Assembly (NCBI GenBank): GCA_964344335.1
Contig: CAYFMW010000014.1
Span: forward strand, 1-37,154
DNA from: RUG11894 sp964344335
GTDB taxonomy: Bacteria; Bacillota; Clostridia; Peptostreptococcales; Anaerovoracaceae
DNA: 37,154 nt
Direction: 5' to 3'
The translations under genes were made by a program, and so were the position numbers. Position 1 is the first letter of the stretch; each line of letters opens with the position of its first letter. Below the pieces are notes generated by a model. That model had not been told where the DNA came from and ran no database searches. It worked only from the letters and a program-made list of their open reading frames with translations. Below, piece by piece: positions 15,598 to 24,314 of the stretch.

Positions 15598-15632
15598 AAA
15601 TTTTTAAAAAAATTTAAAAGCCCCTAAGGCTT
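15598..15632 (-). terminator. Rho-independent terminator upstream of the S10 promoter
   Basis: Minus strand stem AAGCC-TTAGG-GGCTT (15618-15632) followed by TTAAATTTTTTT. It would stop readthrough from the operon that ends at 15759 before the S10 promoter. Confidence 0.6.
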
Positions 15633-15722
15633 GTCTTTTAAACACTTGGCTGTTTTGAAGATTCCGGATTTTCGGAAAAATCACGACAACGCTTCCTTGC
15701 GTTTCTTTTTTGTCTAAATATA

Positions 15723-15743
15723 GTGGCGGGTCTTGCCCGCCAC
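15723..15743 (-). terminator. Hairpin after the 15759-22007 operon
   Basis: Perfect 8-bp GC-rich stem GTGGCGGG/CCCGCCAC with a 5-nt loop, 15 nt after the stop codon at 15759. The run after it (TATATTTAG) is only weakly T-rich, so it may act together with the second hairpin at 15618-15632. Confidence 0.55.
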
Positions 15744-15758
15744 CACAATATCTTGATT

Positions 15759-16274
15759 TTATCCCAGCTCTATATCCTTTGCAACCCCCATCGCGCGGCG
15801 CTCGAGAGCGGGGCCGATTCCGGAATAAAGCAGCTCGGGATCTTCCTCATCCGCAAGCTGCGCGCTGCAGCCGAGTCGGACATGTTCGAGGTCCAGCTCG
15901 ACATCCTTCAGCTCCACCCGGGCGAAAGCTTCGCTGCCGGCCAGGAAATTCTTATCGTAAAAATCGAAGAATTCCATAAGCTCCTCGCTGCTGAAGTTTA
16001 TGGAACACAGAAATTCCATCAGCAGATGCAGGGCGCCCTCGCCTTCGGATCTCAGGACCAGCGTCTTCCCTCTCGTCCTGCTCTTTATATTCGCAGGGCG
16101 GCTCATGCGGAAGGCTGCTAGCTCCTCTCTCAGCGGCGCATAGTCCTGCGCCAGTATCGATGCCTCCGCAAAGCCCGGGTCCTGCCCGCAGCTTATGCTG
16201 CGAAGGCTTATGCCCGGCGCATTCGGAAGAGGCTTGCTAAGCTTTTTAAAGATGTCGAAGTTTATTGTCTTCAC
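15759..16274 (-). CDS. Hypothetical protein, 171 aa
   Basis: I do not recognise this protein. It is 171 aa, soluble, acidic in the second half, with no signal peptide, no membrane helix and only two scattered cysteines. There is a likely two-part layout: a basic segment with RPANIKSRTRGKTLVLRS near the middle, then an acidic helical C-terminal half (SSEELMEFFDFYDKNFLAG). Its ATG overlaps the stop codon of the CapA-like gene by 4 nt, so it is translated as the last gene of that operon. Function unknown. Confidence 0.75.
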   Translation of the reverse strand: MKTINFDIFKKLSKPLPNAPGISLRSISCGQDPGFAEASILAQDYAPLREELAAFRMSRPANIKSRTRGKTLVLRSEGEGALHLLMEFLCSINFSSEELMEFFDFYDKNFLAGSEAFARVELKDVELDLEHVRLGCSAQLADEEDPELLYSGIGPALERRAMGVAKDIELG

Positions 16275-17644
16275 TTGTATATGTATTCTTCTCCGAGCAG
16301 CTCGGTGGTATCCTTTACCGCCTTGTCGGCCCTCGCCTTGTGGCCGCTGGCGATTAAGTCCTCGTTATTTTCGTAGCCCTCCGTAAGGGGTATTACAAAG
16401 TAGGCATTCTTGCCGTCCTTGCGGTACTTCTCCACCCAGGTGGGTATGCACTTTATATCTACACCCGAGATTTCCCCGGTGGTGATATCGTAATCGAGGT
16501 CCACGCAGGCTATTATGCCCTGCTCCGTGTATTCCGCGCTCGCCGTATATCCCTCGAGGGTTTCCGCGCGCTGGTTGGAGATTAAGTTCCCCATCGAGTA
16601 AAATATCGGAACCTTCTTTATCCATGTTCCGGGCTCGCCGCCTGCGGCGTCCGCCGAATCCGCCGGATAATCCACCTCTATTTCCACTGTCTCCACAGCC
16701 TGTACCACATGCGGATGAGATGCGAAGATGATATCCGCCCCCGCTTCCGCCGCCCAATGCGCCATCTGTATCTGTCCTTCGCTCGGCTTTCTTCCGTACT
16801 CCATGCCCCAGTGGAAGTAGGCTATTACGATCTGAGCGCCGCGATCGCGGCAGCTCTTAAACTCCGCGGCGATATTCGCGCGGGCCTCGTCCGTGCCGTA
16901 GGCAAGAGTCTTATCCGTCGCATAAGAATTGATGAAATCCAAAGTGGACGCAGAGATATTGCTTCCGTTTATCGAAGGATTGCCGTTGCTGTAATAGGTA
17001 GTCTCGTAAGTATAGGCGACTATTCCGACCTTTATGCCCTTAACATCTATTACCGGAGAGCGCTCTGCGCCCTCCTTGCGCGAACCCACCGGCAAAACCC
17101 CGGCTTCCGAGAGCGTATCTATGGTCTTTTCCACTCCGCTCGTCCCCGTGTCCATCATGTGGTTATTGGCAGTGAAGCCCACATCGAAGCCCGCCCAGGC
17201 GACAGCTTCGGCAAGCTCGCGGGGCGTATTGAATATGGGATACCCCTGATATTCGCGATCCGGGTTGAAAGTGGTCTCGATATTTGCGAGAGCCAGATCC
17301 GCGGACTCTATGTAGGGCTTTATATACTTAAATGACTCTTTAAACTCATATGTCCCCGAAGCGGAATCGTAGGCCGCAAGCAGCTGAGGCTTGTGGACCA
17401 TAACATCGCCCACGCACATAATCGAAAGATGCACGGGGTCGGGCTTTGGAGGTTCAGGCGGCGGCTCGGGCTTTACCGGCTCTTTTGCGGAATTATCCGG
17501 AGGTCCGGGCGTATCCGCCGCGGGCTCCTTGGCGGGCGGCCGTAAAAAGGCCGCGGCAGCGACTATAGCCACTATCAAAACAAGGAAGATTGCAAACCTT
17601 CCGTAGTTAATCTTAAACTTCTTTTTTCTGTCGTATCTGGCCAT
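16271..17644 (-). CDS. CapA-family membrane-anchored protein (PGA_cap metallophosphatase-like)
   Basis: 457 aa. A basic N-terminus (MARYDRKKKFKINYGR) leads into one membrane helix (FAIFLVLIVAIVAAAAFL), then a Pro/Glu-rich linker of about 40 residues, then a CapA domain from about residue 72. Family hallmarks are the N-terminal GDVMVH, then ANIETTF, FTANNHMMD and the C-terminal IVIAYFHWGMEYG and ASHPHVVQ. CapA is named for poly-gamma-glutamate capsule synthesis, but most clostridial homologues stand alone without capB/capC, as here, and their substrate is unknown. It starts 18 nt after the NifU-like gene. Confidence 0.9.
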   Translation of the reverse strand: MARYDRKKKFKINYGRFAIFLVLIVAIVAAAAFLRPPAKEPAADTPGPPDNSAKEPVKPEPPPEPPKPDPVHLSIMCVGDVMVHKPQLLAAYDSASGTYEFKESFKYIKPYIESADLALANIETTFNPDREYQGYPIFNTPRELAEAVAWAGFDVGFTANNHMMDTGTSGVEKTIDTLSEAGVLPVGSRKEGAERSPVIDVKGIKVGIVAYTYETTYYSNGNPSINGSNISASTLDFINSYATDKTLAYGTDEARANIAAEFKSCRDRGAQIVIAYFHWGMEYGRKPSEGQIQMAHWAAEAGADIIFASHPHVVQAVETVEIEVDYPADSADAAGGEPGTWIKKVPIFYSMGNLISNQRAETLEGYTASAEYTEQGIIACVDLDYDITTGEISGVDIKCIPTWVEKYRKDGKNAYFVIPLTEGYENNEDLIASGHKARADKAVKDTTELLGEEYIYK

Positions 17645-17662
17645 TTTGCACCGTGTCCGGCA

Positions 17663-17899
17663 TTACAAAGAAAACATATTCGTAGCTTCCACGCTCTTTA
17701 CATCCTCGGGGAACTGCTCCTTGAGGTAAGCCTCTATGCCGTGCTTTACGGTCATCTGAGCATGCGGGCATCCGGCGCAGCGTCCCTGAAGCTCCACCTT
17801 GACGACACCGTCCTCAAAATCGACGAACTTAACATCTCCGCCGTCCCTCTGAAGGTAGGGTCTTACATCCTCCAGCGCTTTCTTTATAGTTTCTTTCAC
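17663..17899 (-). CDS. NifU-like C-terminal domain protein (Fe-S scaffold)
   Basis: 78 aa, a stand-alone NifU C-terminal domain, as in NfuA-type carriers of iron-sulfur clusters. It has LEDVRPYLQRDGGDVKFVDF and the cluster-binding C-x2-C in GRCAGCPHAQMTVKHGIEAY. It follows the binding-protein gene by 118 nt and precedes the CapA-like gene by 18 nt. A GAGGAGATAAAG site lies before the ATG. It could serve the Fe-S proteins encoded nearby (Rnf, DUF362), but that is only a guess from proximity. Confidence 0.93.
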   Translation of the reverse strand: MKETIKKALEDVRPYLQRDGGDVKFVDFEDGVVKVELQGRCAGCPHAQMTVKHGIEAYLKEQFPEDVKSVEATNMFSL

Positions 17900-18017
17900 T
17901 CTTTATCTCCTCTCAATTTATCTTATAATAAGCTTTATTCATTTTAATCTATATCCGGCGTGCGCTCAAGCTCTGCAGGCAGGATTTATATCTTTGCGCA
18001 CCCGCCGGCGAGCGGCT

Positions 18018-19235
18018 TTAATTTATGGACAGCTTATAGGCCACAACGGGTCCCTCGAGCGTCAACATCTCTATTACAACATCCTTTATGGGATCTCCGT
18101 CCGAGTTCATGCTTATATAACCGGTGGCACCCTCCATGTTTCGTATGCTCTTGAGCTTGCTCGCAATCGCGACCCCGTCGTCGCTGCCGTCCGCGCGCTT
18201 AATCGCCTCCAGAGCCAATAGGTATGCGTCGAAGCCCAGAGCGCAGGCTTCGTCGGGGACCGCATCCGCACCGTACTTCTCCGCGTAAGCCTCGTTAAAG
18301 CGCTTAGTCATGGGCGTAGCCTTTGCGGAGGGTTCGTAGTCCTGGACATAACAGATTCCGTCGAGGTAAGCGGGGATTTTGGCGTTTCCGTTAGCGCCGC
18401 TCCCGTTCTTCTCGGCCGAGGAGGCTATGTCCGCCCACTTGGAGCTTCCTATCCAGTCCAGGGAAAGCTCCAGCTCGCGAGCCTGCTCCAGCAGCCTTCG
18501 GCCCTCTTCGGCGGTAGACGGGAAGAATACCGATTCGCAGCCGGTCGCGGCCAGCTCCGCGAGATAGCTCGAAAGGTCCTTTTCGTCCGCCGGATACTTT
18601 ATTACGGATACGCATCCGGGGGTACCCGTAAGCTCGACCATCTTATCCCTGAACTGCTCCATCATCCTTGCGGCATAGTCGTCGCCCTCCTCTATAAGGC
18701 AGGCGGCGCAGCCTCTTCCCAGCGATTGCACCACATACTTCGCCGCGCTTATGCCCTGGTAAGCGTCGATAAAGCAGGTTCGGAAATAGAACTCGTTCGT
18801 CTGAGTAATCAGCGGATTTGTGCAGGTCATGCATATCGAAGGCATGCCGGCGGCCTCGAAGATATCGCTGCCCGCGAGCGTAAGCGTGCTGATGGCGCTG
18901 CCTAAAACCAGGTCGACATCCTCGTCGACCAGACGCTGCGCCGCCTTCTTTGCCATGTCCACATCGGACTGATTATCCACGAAGAACAGGCTTACAGGCT
19001 TGCCCATCACCTCGGGGAAGAGCTCGTTTGCAAGCTTTATCCCGATAATCTCGCTCTCCGCATCCTGTGCATTCTTGCCTGTAAGGGGCTCAAAGACACC
19101 TATAGTAAAGGATTCGACATCGGGTTTTTTCTCGAAAAACTCCGCATAAAAATTATCGTATGTCTCGCAGCCGGAAAGCGCAAAGACCGCAATCAGGGCC
19201 AGCGCGAAAGCCGCAATTCTCTTAAACTTCCTCAT
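18018..19235 (-). CDS. Lipoprotein substrate-binding protein of the branched-chain amino acid (LivJ-like) type
   Basis: 405 aa extracellular solute-binding protein. The N-terminus is a lipoprotein signal (MRKFKRIAAFALALIAVFAL, then SGC). The periplasmic-binding type-1 fold follows: IGVFEPLTGKNAQDAESEII near residue 45, then VSLFFVDNQSDVDMAKKAAQ, VLGSAISTLTLAGSDIFEAA and YFRTCFIDAYQGISAAKYV. No permease or ATPase gene is adjacent, so it is an orphan or uses a distant transporter. Its start lies inside the racemase gene (14-nt overlap), so translation is probably coupled. The likely ligand is an amino acid or similar. Confidence 0.9.
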   Translation of the reverse strand: MRKFKRIAAFALALIAVFALSGCETYDNFYAEFFEKKPDVESFTIGVFEPLTGKNAQDAESEIIGIKLANELFPEVMGKPVSLFFVDNQSDVDMAKKAAQRLVDEDVDLVLGSAISTLTLAGSDIFEAAGMPSICMTCTNPLITQTNEFYFRTCFIDAYQGISAAKYVVQSLGRGCAACLIEEGDDYAARMMEQFRDKMVELTGTPGCVSVIKYPADEKDLSSYLAELAATGCESVFFPSTAEEGRRLLEQARELELSLDWIGSSKWADIASSAEKNGSGANGNAKIPAYLDGICYVQDYEPSAKATPMTKRFNEAYAEKYGADAVPDEACALGFDAYLLALEAIKRADGSDDGVAIASKLKSIRNMEGATGYISMNSDGDPIKDVVIEMLTLEGPVVAYKLSIN

Positions 19236-20325
19236 CTATATATATCCTCTTAAGATCGGGACTCCCTGTAAGCGCGAGCATGTTCGGATAGCGAATATCG
19301 AAATCCAGCACATCGCCGGGGTTTATGTCCTCCTCGCAATCTTCAATATCTAAAATGCTATGGTCGGAGGAGTAGCCTATAATCTCCGCGCCCGAAAGCC
19401 TCGGCAGCAGCTTGCAGGCATCCCCCGCATCGGCTCCGCCTATCGCAAGGAGGGCCCTTCGCCTCATCCCCCTGTCCTCGTACTGCGGCACATCGCCGAA
19501 GGCATTTATGCAGAATTCACCCTGAGGATAGCTCGGCTTGGTCTTTACCTCCAGAACCTGAGCCCTCAGGGTAATAACATCCGTATAAAGGTAATTCATA
19601 TCCTCGATGCCCCAAAGATAAGGCAGATCGTATGCCGGACAGATTCCCTCGCCTATCCGCAGATGATTTATTCCCTCGGGCATCTGCCCATCGTTGACCA
19701 AAACGAAGCTGCTCGTTGCGCCTCCCGAAACTATCTCGAGCTCTCTTCCGATGCGCTCCTCAACTTCGCGCGCAATTTCCAAAAGTTCCAGCATCTTTTC
19801 CCGCGTGGGCCGTATGGAGCCGTAGCAGCCCAGATTGACCCCCACCCCCGCAAGGCGCAGAGAGCGAAGCTCCCTCTCCACCCGCAGGCAGACCTCGATC
19901 ATCTCTTCCTTATCCCAATAACCTTCGCGAAGATCCCCGAGGTCCGCCATCACAATAACATTGTGAGGCTTTCCGGCCTTCTTCGCCTCCTCGTCGATAG
20001 CCTCCATAACGGAAAGCTCGCTCTGAAGCGAATAATCCGCAAGCTCCGCGACATCGGCGGCCTCGCAGTGCTGCGCGATCCTAAGCAAAACGAAGGGCAG
20101 GTCTATGCCCGCCTCCTTCATCCGCCGGATCTGGCTGAGGCGACTCGTCCCTATCTGCCGCGCGCCTCCCTCTATAAAGCAATCGACCATCCTCAGATCC
20201 GCCCGAAAGCCCTTTACCACGCCGCAGAGCTCTATGCCGCTTTCCTCGCAGCGCCCTGCGACCTCCCGGACATTGTGCCGAAGCTTCGTCAAATCTATAA
20301 CGAGCTGAGGATACATCTCTACCAT
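19222..20325 (-). CDS. Alanine/ornithine racemase-family PLP enzyme
   Basis: 367 aa, fold-type III PLP enzyme of the YggS/alanine-racemase N-domain type. The cofactor lysine is in LCGVVKGFRAD (about residue 38), and the family stretch LDIRYPNML-like tail and VIVMADLGDLREGYW are present. It is closest in pattern to ornithine racemase of amino-acid-fermenting Clostridia. Ornithine aminomutase genes are not in the window, so the substrate is open (ornithine, alanine or another amino acid). It overlaps the ligase gene by 7 nt and the binding-protein gene by 14 nt. Confidence 0.85.
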   Translation of the reverse strand: MVEMYPQLVIDLTKLRHNVREVAGRCEESGIELCGVVKGFRADLRMVDCFIEGGARQIGTSRLSQIRRMKEAGIDLPFVLLRIAQHCEAADVAELADYSLQSELSVMEAIDEEAKKAGKPHNVIVMADLGDLREGYWDKEEMIEVCLRVERELRSLRLAGVGVNLGCYGSIRPTREKMLELLEIAREVEERIGRELEIVSGGATSSFVLVNDGQMPEGINHLRIGEGICPAYDLPYLWGIEDMNYLYTDVITLRAQVLEVKTKPSYPQGEFCINAFGDVPQYEDRGMRRRALLAIGGADAGDACKLLPRLSGAEIIGYSSDHSILDIEDCEEDINPGDVLDFDIRYPNMLALTGSPDLKRIYIDEEV

Positions 20326-22007
20326 CTCTTAATCTTTCTTGTCGTCGTCTTTTCGAAGCACTCGTCCCTGAGCGTAAAGCGCCTTACCCTCTTATATAGA
20401 GGCATCTTTTCGTTGCATTTATCGACTTCCCGCTTAATTAGAGCGCGCAGCGCTTCGCCGCTTGGCGAGCCCTCGGCCTCCAGCTTTTCGGGATTCGGAT
20501 AGATCTCGGCGCAGACTATCAGGTCGGACTTTCCTTCGTCCTCGATTCCCCTCACCACGACCTCCTCTATGTAAGGGCTCTTGAGCAGGTAATACTCCAC
20601 CTCCTCGGGGAAGATATTTTTGCCGTTCTTGGTGACGATTACATTCTTCTTGCGGCCGGCCAGATAGTAATATCCGTCCTTATCCGCATAGCCGTAATCC
20701 CCCGTGCGCAGCCATCCGTCTTCGCTGAGCACCTTCGCGGTCTCTTCCTCGTCCTTGTAATAGCCGAGCATCACCGAATCGCTCCTGCAGAGGAGCTCCC
20801 CTATGCCGTCGCTGTCGGGGTTGTCGATGCGGATCTCCGTGCCCGGAAGCGGAAGCCCCACGGAGGCATGCTTGGGCGCATACCAGGGGTTTAGAGTTAT
20901 TATCGGCGAGGTTTCCGTCATGCCGTAGCCCTGCACCATCGTTATGCCCATCGCATTGAAGTTGGCTATAACGGTGGGGTCCGAAGGCGCACCTCCCGCG
21001 ATAAGCAGCTTCGGCGTACCGCCCAGCGCCTCGTGAACCTCCCGAAAGAGCCTCGCGGTCCTTCGCTGGACCTGCTTGTTTATATGAGAGAGCGCCTTTA
21101 TCATCTTGAGCGCCGCCCTCATCTTATCGGCCTTTCGGGTCTCCTCCGCCTTCTTCCAGATCTTATCGTGTATGCTCTCGTATATAAGAGGCACCGCTAT
21201 AAGGTAGGTTATCTTCGCCTCCTGCATGTTCTTGCTTACATGCTTAAGGCCTTCGCAAAAGGCCAAGGTTCCGCCCTGATGCAGCGAAGTCAGCACATCC
21301 GCGGTAAAGCCGAAGCAGTGGTGCATCGGAAGCAGCGAAAGCCCCACCTTGCGCTCGAAAAACTCGGAGGCGTTCATATATTCGAACAGCGCCGATACAT
21401 TGTATGCGACATTCCTGTGGCAGAGCATTACACCCTTCGCAAGCCCCGTCGTCCCCGAGGTAAATATGAGGATGCAGAAATCGTCGGGGTCTATCGGAAG
21501 CTTCTCGTAGCGGTTGAGGCCCATCTTTGTAAGCTCCGCGCCCCTTGCTATGAGGGCTTTAAGGGACTTCAGATTGCCCTCGTTGCTCTGCAGCTCCATG
21601 GAAATAAGCTCTATGTCTTCCCTGCCCTCCAGAGCCTCCCTGACTTTGCTTTCCACCTTGGACGAATAGATTACCGTGCTCACATCCGCCCTGTCGATGA
21701 GGGCCGAAATTTCCTGCACCGGGAGCTCCTTGTCCAGAGGAACTATAACTCCGAGCCCGCAGGCGACGGCCATATAGCTGACCACCCATTCGTAGCGGTT
21801 TTCTCCTATGAGGGCTATATGCTTGCCCTTATAGCCCGCCTCGAGCAGGGCGTTTCCCAGATTGTTTACATCTTCGTGAAATTGATTGAAGGATATCGGC
21901 ATATATTCTCCGCCGAGCTTTTTCTTATACAGATATGCCGTCTTATCGCCGTAGCTCTCCGCGGCATAATTCACCAGATCCCTAAGATCCGTTACAGCTC
22001 TCAACAT
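20319..22007 (-). CDS. AMP-forming acyl-CoA synthetase (long-chain type)
   Basis: 562 aa, ANL superfamily. The P-loop-like FTSGTTGLAKGVMLCH, the YGMTETSPIITLNPW motif, and the hinge DGWLRTGDYGYADKDGYYYL with GRKKNVIVTKNGKNIFPEEV are all present. Activates a carboxylic acid, most likely a fatty acid, to acyl-AMP and then to the CoA thioester. The frame is open from a GTG at 22052, but the ATG at 22007 is preferred because an AGAGG site lies 6 nt before it. First gene of the operon ending at 15759. Confidence 0.92.
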   Translation of the reverse strand: MLRAVTDLRDLVNYAAESYGDKTAYLYKKKLGGEYMPISFNQFHEDVNNLGNALLEAGYKGKHIALIGENRYEWVVSYMAVACGLGVIVPLDKELPVQEISALIDRADVSTVIYSSKVESKVREALEGREDIELISMELQSNEGNLKSLKALIARGAELTKMGLNRYEKLPIDPDDFCILIFTSGTTGLAKGVMLCHRNVAYNVSALFEYMNASEFFERKVGLSLLPMHHCFGFTADVLTSLHQGGTLAFCEGLKHVSKNMQEAKITYLIAVPLIYESIHDKIWKKAEETRKADKMRAALKMIKALSHINKQVQRRTARLFREVHEALGGTPKLLIAGGAPSDPTVIANFNAMGITMVQGYGMTETSPIITLNPWYAPKHASVGLPLPGTEIRIDNPDSDGIGELLCRSDSVMLGYYKDEEETAKVLSEDGWLRTGDYGYADKDGYYYLAGRKKNVIVTKNGKNIFPEEVEYYLLKSPYIEEVVVRGIEDEGKSDLIVCAEIYPNPEKLEAEGSPSGEALRALIKREVDKCNEKMPLYKRVRRFTLRDECFEKTTTRKIKRW

Positions 22008-22160
22008 GTTCTGCCTCTCACCGTCTTTCAAATTATGTATAAACTTAAACACGTTTTCTCTATCGGGATTTTAAGTCAGCGACCCCATGCAGATTTTATC
22101 GCATGCGATTGCGGCTTTAAAAGCTTCTCCAATTTTTATCATATTTTTGCCGAATATACA

Positions 22161-22188
22161 AGTCCCGGCAGGCTGTGCCGCCGGGACT
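22161..22188 (-). terminator. Terminator-like hairpin after rnfB
   Basis: Perfect 9-bp stem AGTCCCGGC/GCCGGGACT with a 10-nt loop, 31 nt after the rnfB stop codon on the minus strand. The tail (TGTATATTC) is T-rich but not a clean run. It separates the rnf operon from the ligase operon, whose own promoter I could not locate with confidence. Confidence 0.6.
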
Positions 22189-22218
22189 CGGGCTTTAACT
22201 TAACTTGCTATGCCTGAG

Positions 22219-23025
22219 CTATTTTGCCTCCTTGGGCTCTAAATAAATCACCTTGCGAGGGCAGGCCTTAGCGCAGAGGCCGCAGTTTACACACTTCTCG
22301 ACATCGATTACGGCCAGATTGTCGACCACATGAATAGCATCGAACTTGCAAGCCTTTTCGCAGAGCTTGCAGCCTATGCATCCGGCTTCGCACACCGCCC
22401 TTACGCCCTTGCCCGCATCCTTGCTCGAGCAGCCCACGCTTACGCGGCTGGCCTTGGGGACGATTTCGATTATATTCTGGGGACAGGCGTTTGCGCACAT
22501 TCCGCATCCCACGCAGCTTTCCTTATCGACCTTGGCAAGACCGTTGCATATCTCGATCGCATCGTACTGACACACAGCCACGCAGTCGCCCATCCCTATG
22601 CAGCCGTACTTGCAGCTTCCCGGACCTCCGAAAAATTGTTTTACGGCGGCGCAGGACGCGAGGCCCTGATAATCCATCTCGGGCTTTGTAACATCGTGGA
22701 GGCCCGAGCACAGAACCCTGGCAGCCATCGGGGCGCTGCTCTTCGCATCGACGCCCAGTATGGAGCAGATGCCCTGCACAGTCGCCTCTCCTCCGGGTAT
22801 GCACTTATTTGCCGGCACGCTCGGGTCGGCAGCCAGAGCCGCCGCGTAATCGTCGCAGCCCGCAAATCCGCAGGCGCCGCAGTTGGCCCCTGGCAGGACT
22901 TCGCGTATAAGAGCCTGAGTCTTGTCTACCGGAACCGCGAATTTATTCCCGACGAAGGTCAAGAGGATAGCGGATACCAGTCCCACCGCTACAACTACCG
23001 CTACAGGTATTATAAATTCCAACAT
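22219..23025 (-). CDS. rnfB: Rnf complex subunit RnfB (multi-cluster ferredoxin)
   Basis: Ferredoxin-accepting subunit of the Rnf ion pump, 268 aa. It has one N-terminal membrane helix (FIIPVAVVVAVGLVSAILLT), then the 4Fe-4S cluster site NCGACGFAGC, and a C-terminal half with repeated CxxCxxC...CP patterns (CVGCGMCANACP, CIGCKLCEKAC, CVNCGLCAKACP) that give several further clusters. A further Cys-rich part (GPGSCKYGCIGMGDCVAVC) adds another. It is the last gene of rnfCDGEAB, the clostridial gene order. Confidence 0.97.
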   Translation of the reverse strand: MLEFIIPVAVVVAVGLVSAILLTFVGNKFAVPVDKTQALIREVLPGANCGACGFAGCDDYAAALAADPSVPANKCIPGGEATVQGICSILGVDAKSSAPMAARVLCSGLHDVTKPEMDYQGLASCAAVKQFFGGPGSCKYGCIGMGDCVAVCQYDAIEICNGLAKVDKESCVGCGMCANACPQNIIEIVPKASRVSVGCSSKDAGKGVRAVCEAGCIGCKLCEKACKFDAIHVVDNLAVIDVEKCVNCGLCAKACPRKVIYLEPKEAK

Positions 23026-23037
23026 TATGAGCCCTCC

Positions 23038-23634
23038 TTACATCCCGCCGAAGATATTGTCTATCATCCCGGAGAATCCCATAAAGGACAGACTCAGGAT
23101 GGATGCGGCGACGAGCGTGGAAGCCACGCCTTGGAAGGGCTTAGGATAATCGTTCGTCTCGATCTTGCTCCTTACTCCCGCAAAGAGGAACATCGCAAGA
23201 AGGAATCCGACACCGGAGCCGAAGGAGTTGAGCAGCGAATTTACGAAGCTGTATCCCTCGTCGATGTTCAGAACGCATACGCCCAAAACCGCACAGTTGG
23301 TCGTTATAAGGGGAAGATATATGCCCAGCGACTTATGCAGAGCGGGCATGCTCTTCTTCATGAATACTTCTATCATCTGCACCAGCGCGGCTATCACGAG
23401 GATAAACAGCGTTGTTTGCATGTATCCTATCCCCAGAGGGTCGAGGATTAAATGCTGTATGGGCCAGGTCGCGGCCGTGGACAGCACCATTACAAAGACG
23501 ACGGCCAAAGACATTCCCATCGCAGAATCCAGCTTCTTGGATACGCCCAGGAAGGGGCATATGCCCAGGAATCTGACGAGAACATAGTTGTTGGCGAGAA
23601 CCGCCGCCATAATGATCATAAGCATCTCTTTCAT
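23038..23634 (-). CDS. rnfA: Rnf complex subunit RnfA
   Basis: Membrane subunit, 198 aa, six predicted helices. It has the family start MLIIMAAVLANNYVLVRFLG-ICPFLGVSKKLDSA, with the conserved cysteine that together with RnfE ligates the membrane-embedded Fe-S site (ICPFLGV; a second Cys in TTNCAVLGVC). Its ATG (23634) abuts the rnfE stop codon with a one-base overlap. It is followed 12 nt later by rnfB. Confidence 0.96.
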   Translation of the reverse strand: MKEMLMIIMAAVLANNYVLVRFLGICPFLGVSKKLDSAMGMSLAVVFVMVLSTAATWPIQHLILDPLGIGYMQTTLFILVIAALVQMIEVFMKKSMPALHKSLGIYLPLITTNCAVLGVCVLNIDEGYSFVNSLLNSFGSGVGFLLAMFLFAGVRSKIETNDYPKPFQGVASTLVAASILSLSFMGFSGMIDNIFGGM

Positions 23635-24314
23635 TATTCAGCGCCTCCTTCCTCAGCCTGGCCGCAGAGCTGTGCAGCGGCACATCCCATGCACTTGTTT
23701 GCAGCCCTCTTCTCCTTAGCCTTGCCCTTTGTCAGTTTATTCATAAGAGCTATCAGGCATCCGTAGGTGAAGAATCCGCCCGGAGCCAGTATAAATATGC
23801 TCATCGGAGTTATCAGGTTTGCAGTGACGGTATAGCCGAATATGGTTCCAGCTCCCAGGAGCTCCCTTATGGAAGCCATCAGGGTGAGGGTCACCGTGTA
23901 ACCGAGCCCCATCCCCAGTCCGTCCAGCATCGAATCGAAGACGCTGTTCTTGTTCGCAAATGCCTCGGCACGGCCGAGAATTATGCAGTTTACGACTATC
24001 AGCGGTATGTAGAGTCCCAGAGACTTGTTGAGCTCCGGCAGATAGGCCTGAAGCAGGAGCTGAATAAGCGTAACAAAGGTTGAAATAATTACTATGTAGC
24101 AAGGTATGCGAACCTTGTCGGGTATTATCTTCTTAAGGGCCGATATCATTATGTTTGACCCCGTCAATACCAAGGTAACGCAGAGACCCATGCCTATGCC
24201 GTTTATAGCCTGGGTCGAAAGCGCCAGGGTCGGACATGTTCCCAGAATTAATACCAGGATGGGGTTCTCCTTGATAAATCCGTCCAGAAAAACGCTTGCT
24301 TTGCCGCTTTTCAT
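23634..24314 (-). CDS. rnfE: Rnf complex subunit RnfE with Cys-containing tail
   Basis: Membrane subunit, 226 aa, paralogous to RnfA. Conserved segments are NPILVLILGTCPTLALSTQA and VNCIILGRAEAFANKNSVFD, each with the cysteine expected for the membrane Fe-S site shared with RnfA. After the last helix there is a cytosolic tail with three cysteines in C-x2-C-x5-C (CMGCAAAQLC). Similar Cys-rich RnfE tails occur in other Clostridia as far as I recall. Overlaps both neighbours by one base. Confidence 0.96.
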   Translation of the reverse strand: MKSGKASVFLDGFIKENPILVLILGTCPTLALSTQAINGIGMGLCVTLVLTGSNIMISALKKIIPDKVRIPCYIVIISTFVTLIQLLLQAYLPELNKSLGLYIPLIVVNCIILGRAEAFANKNSVFDSMLDGLGMGLGYTVTLTLMASIRELLGAGTIFGYTVTANLITPMSIFILAPGGFFTYGCLIALMNKLTKGKAKEKRAANKCMGCAAAQLCGQAEEGGAE

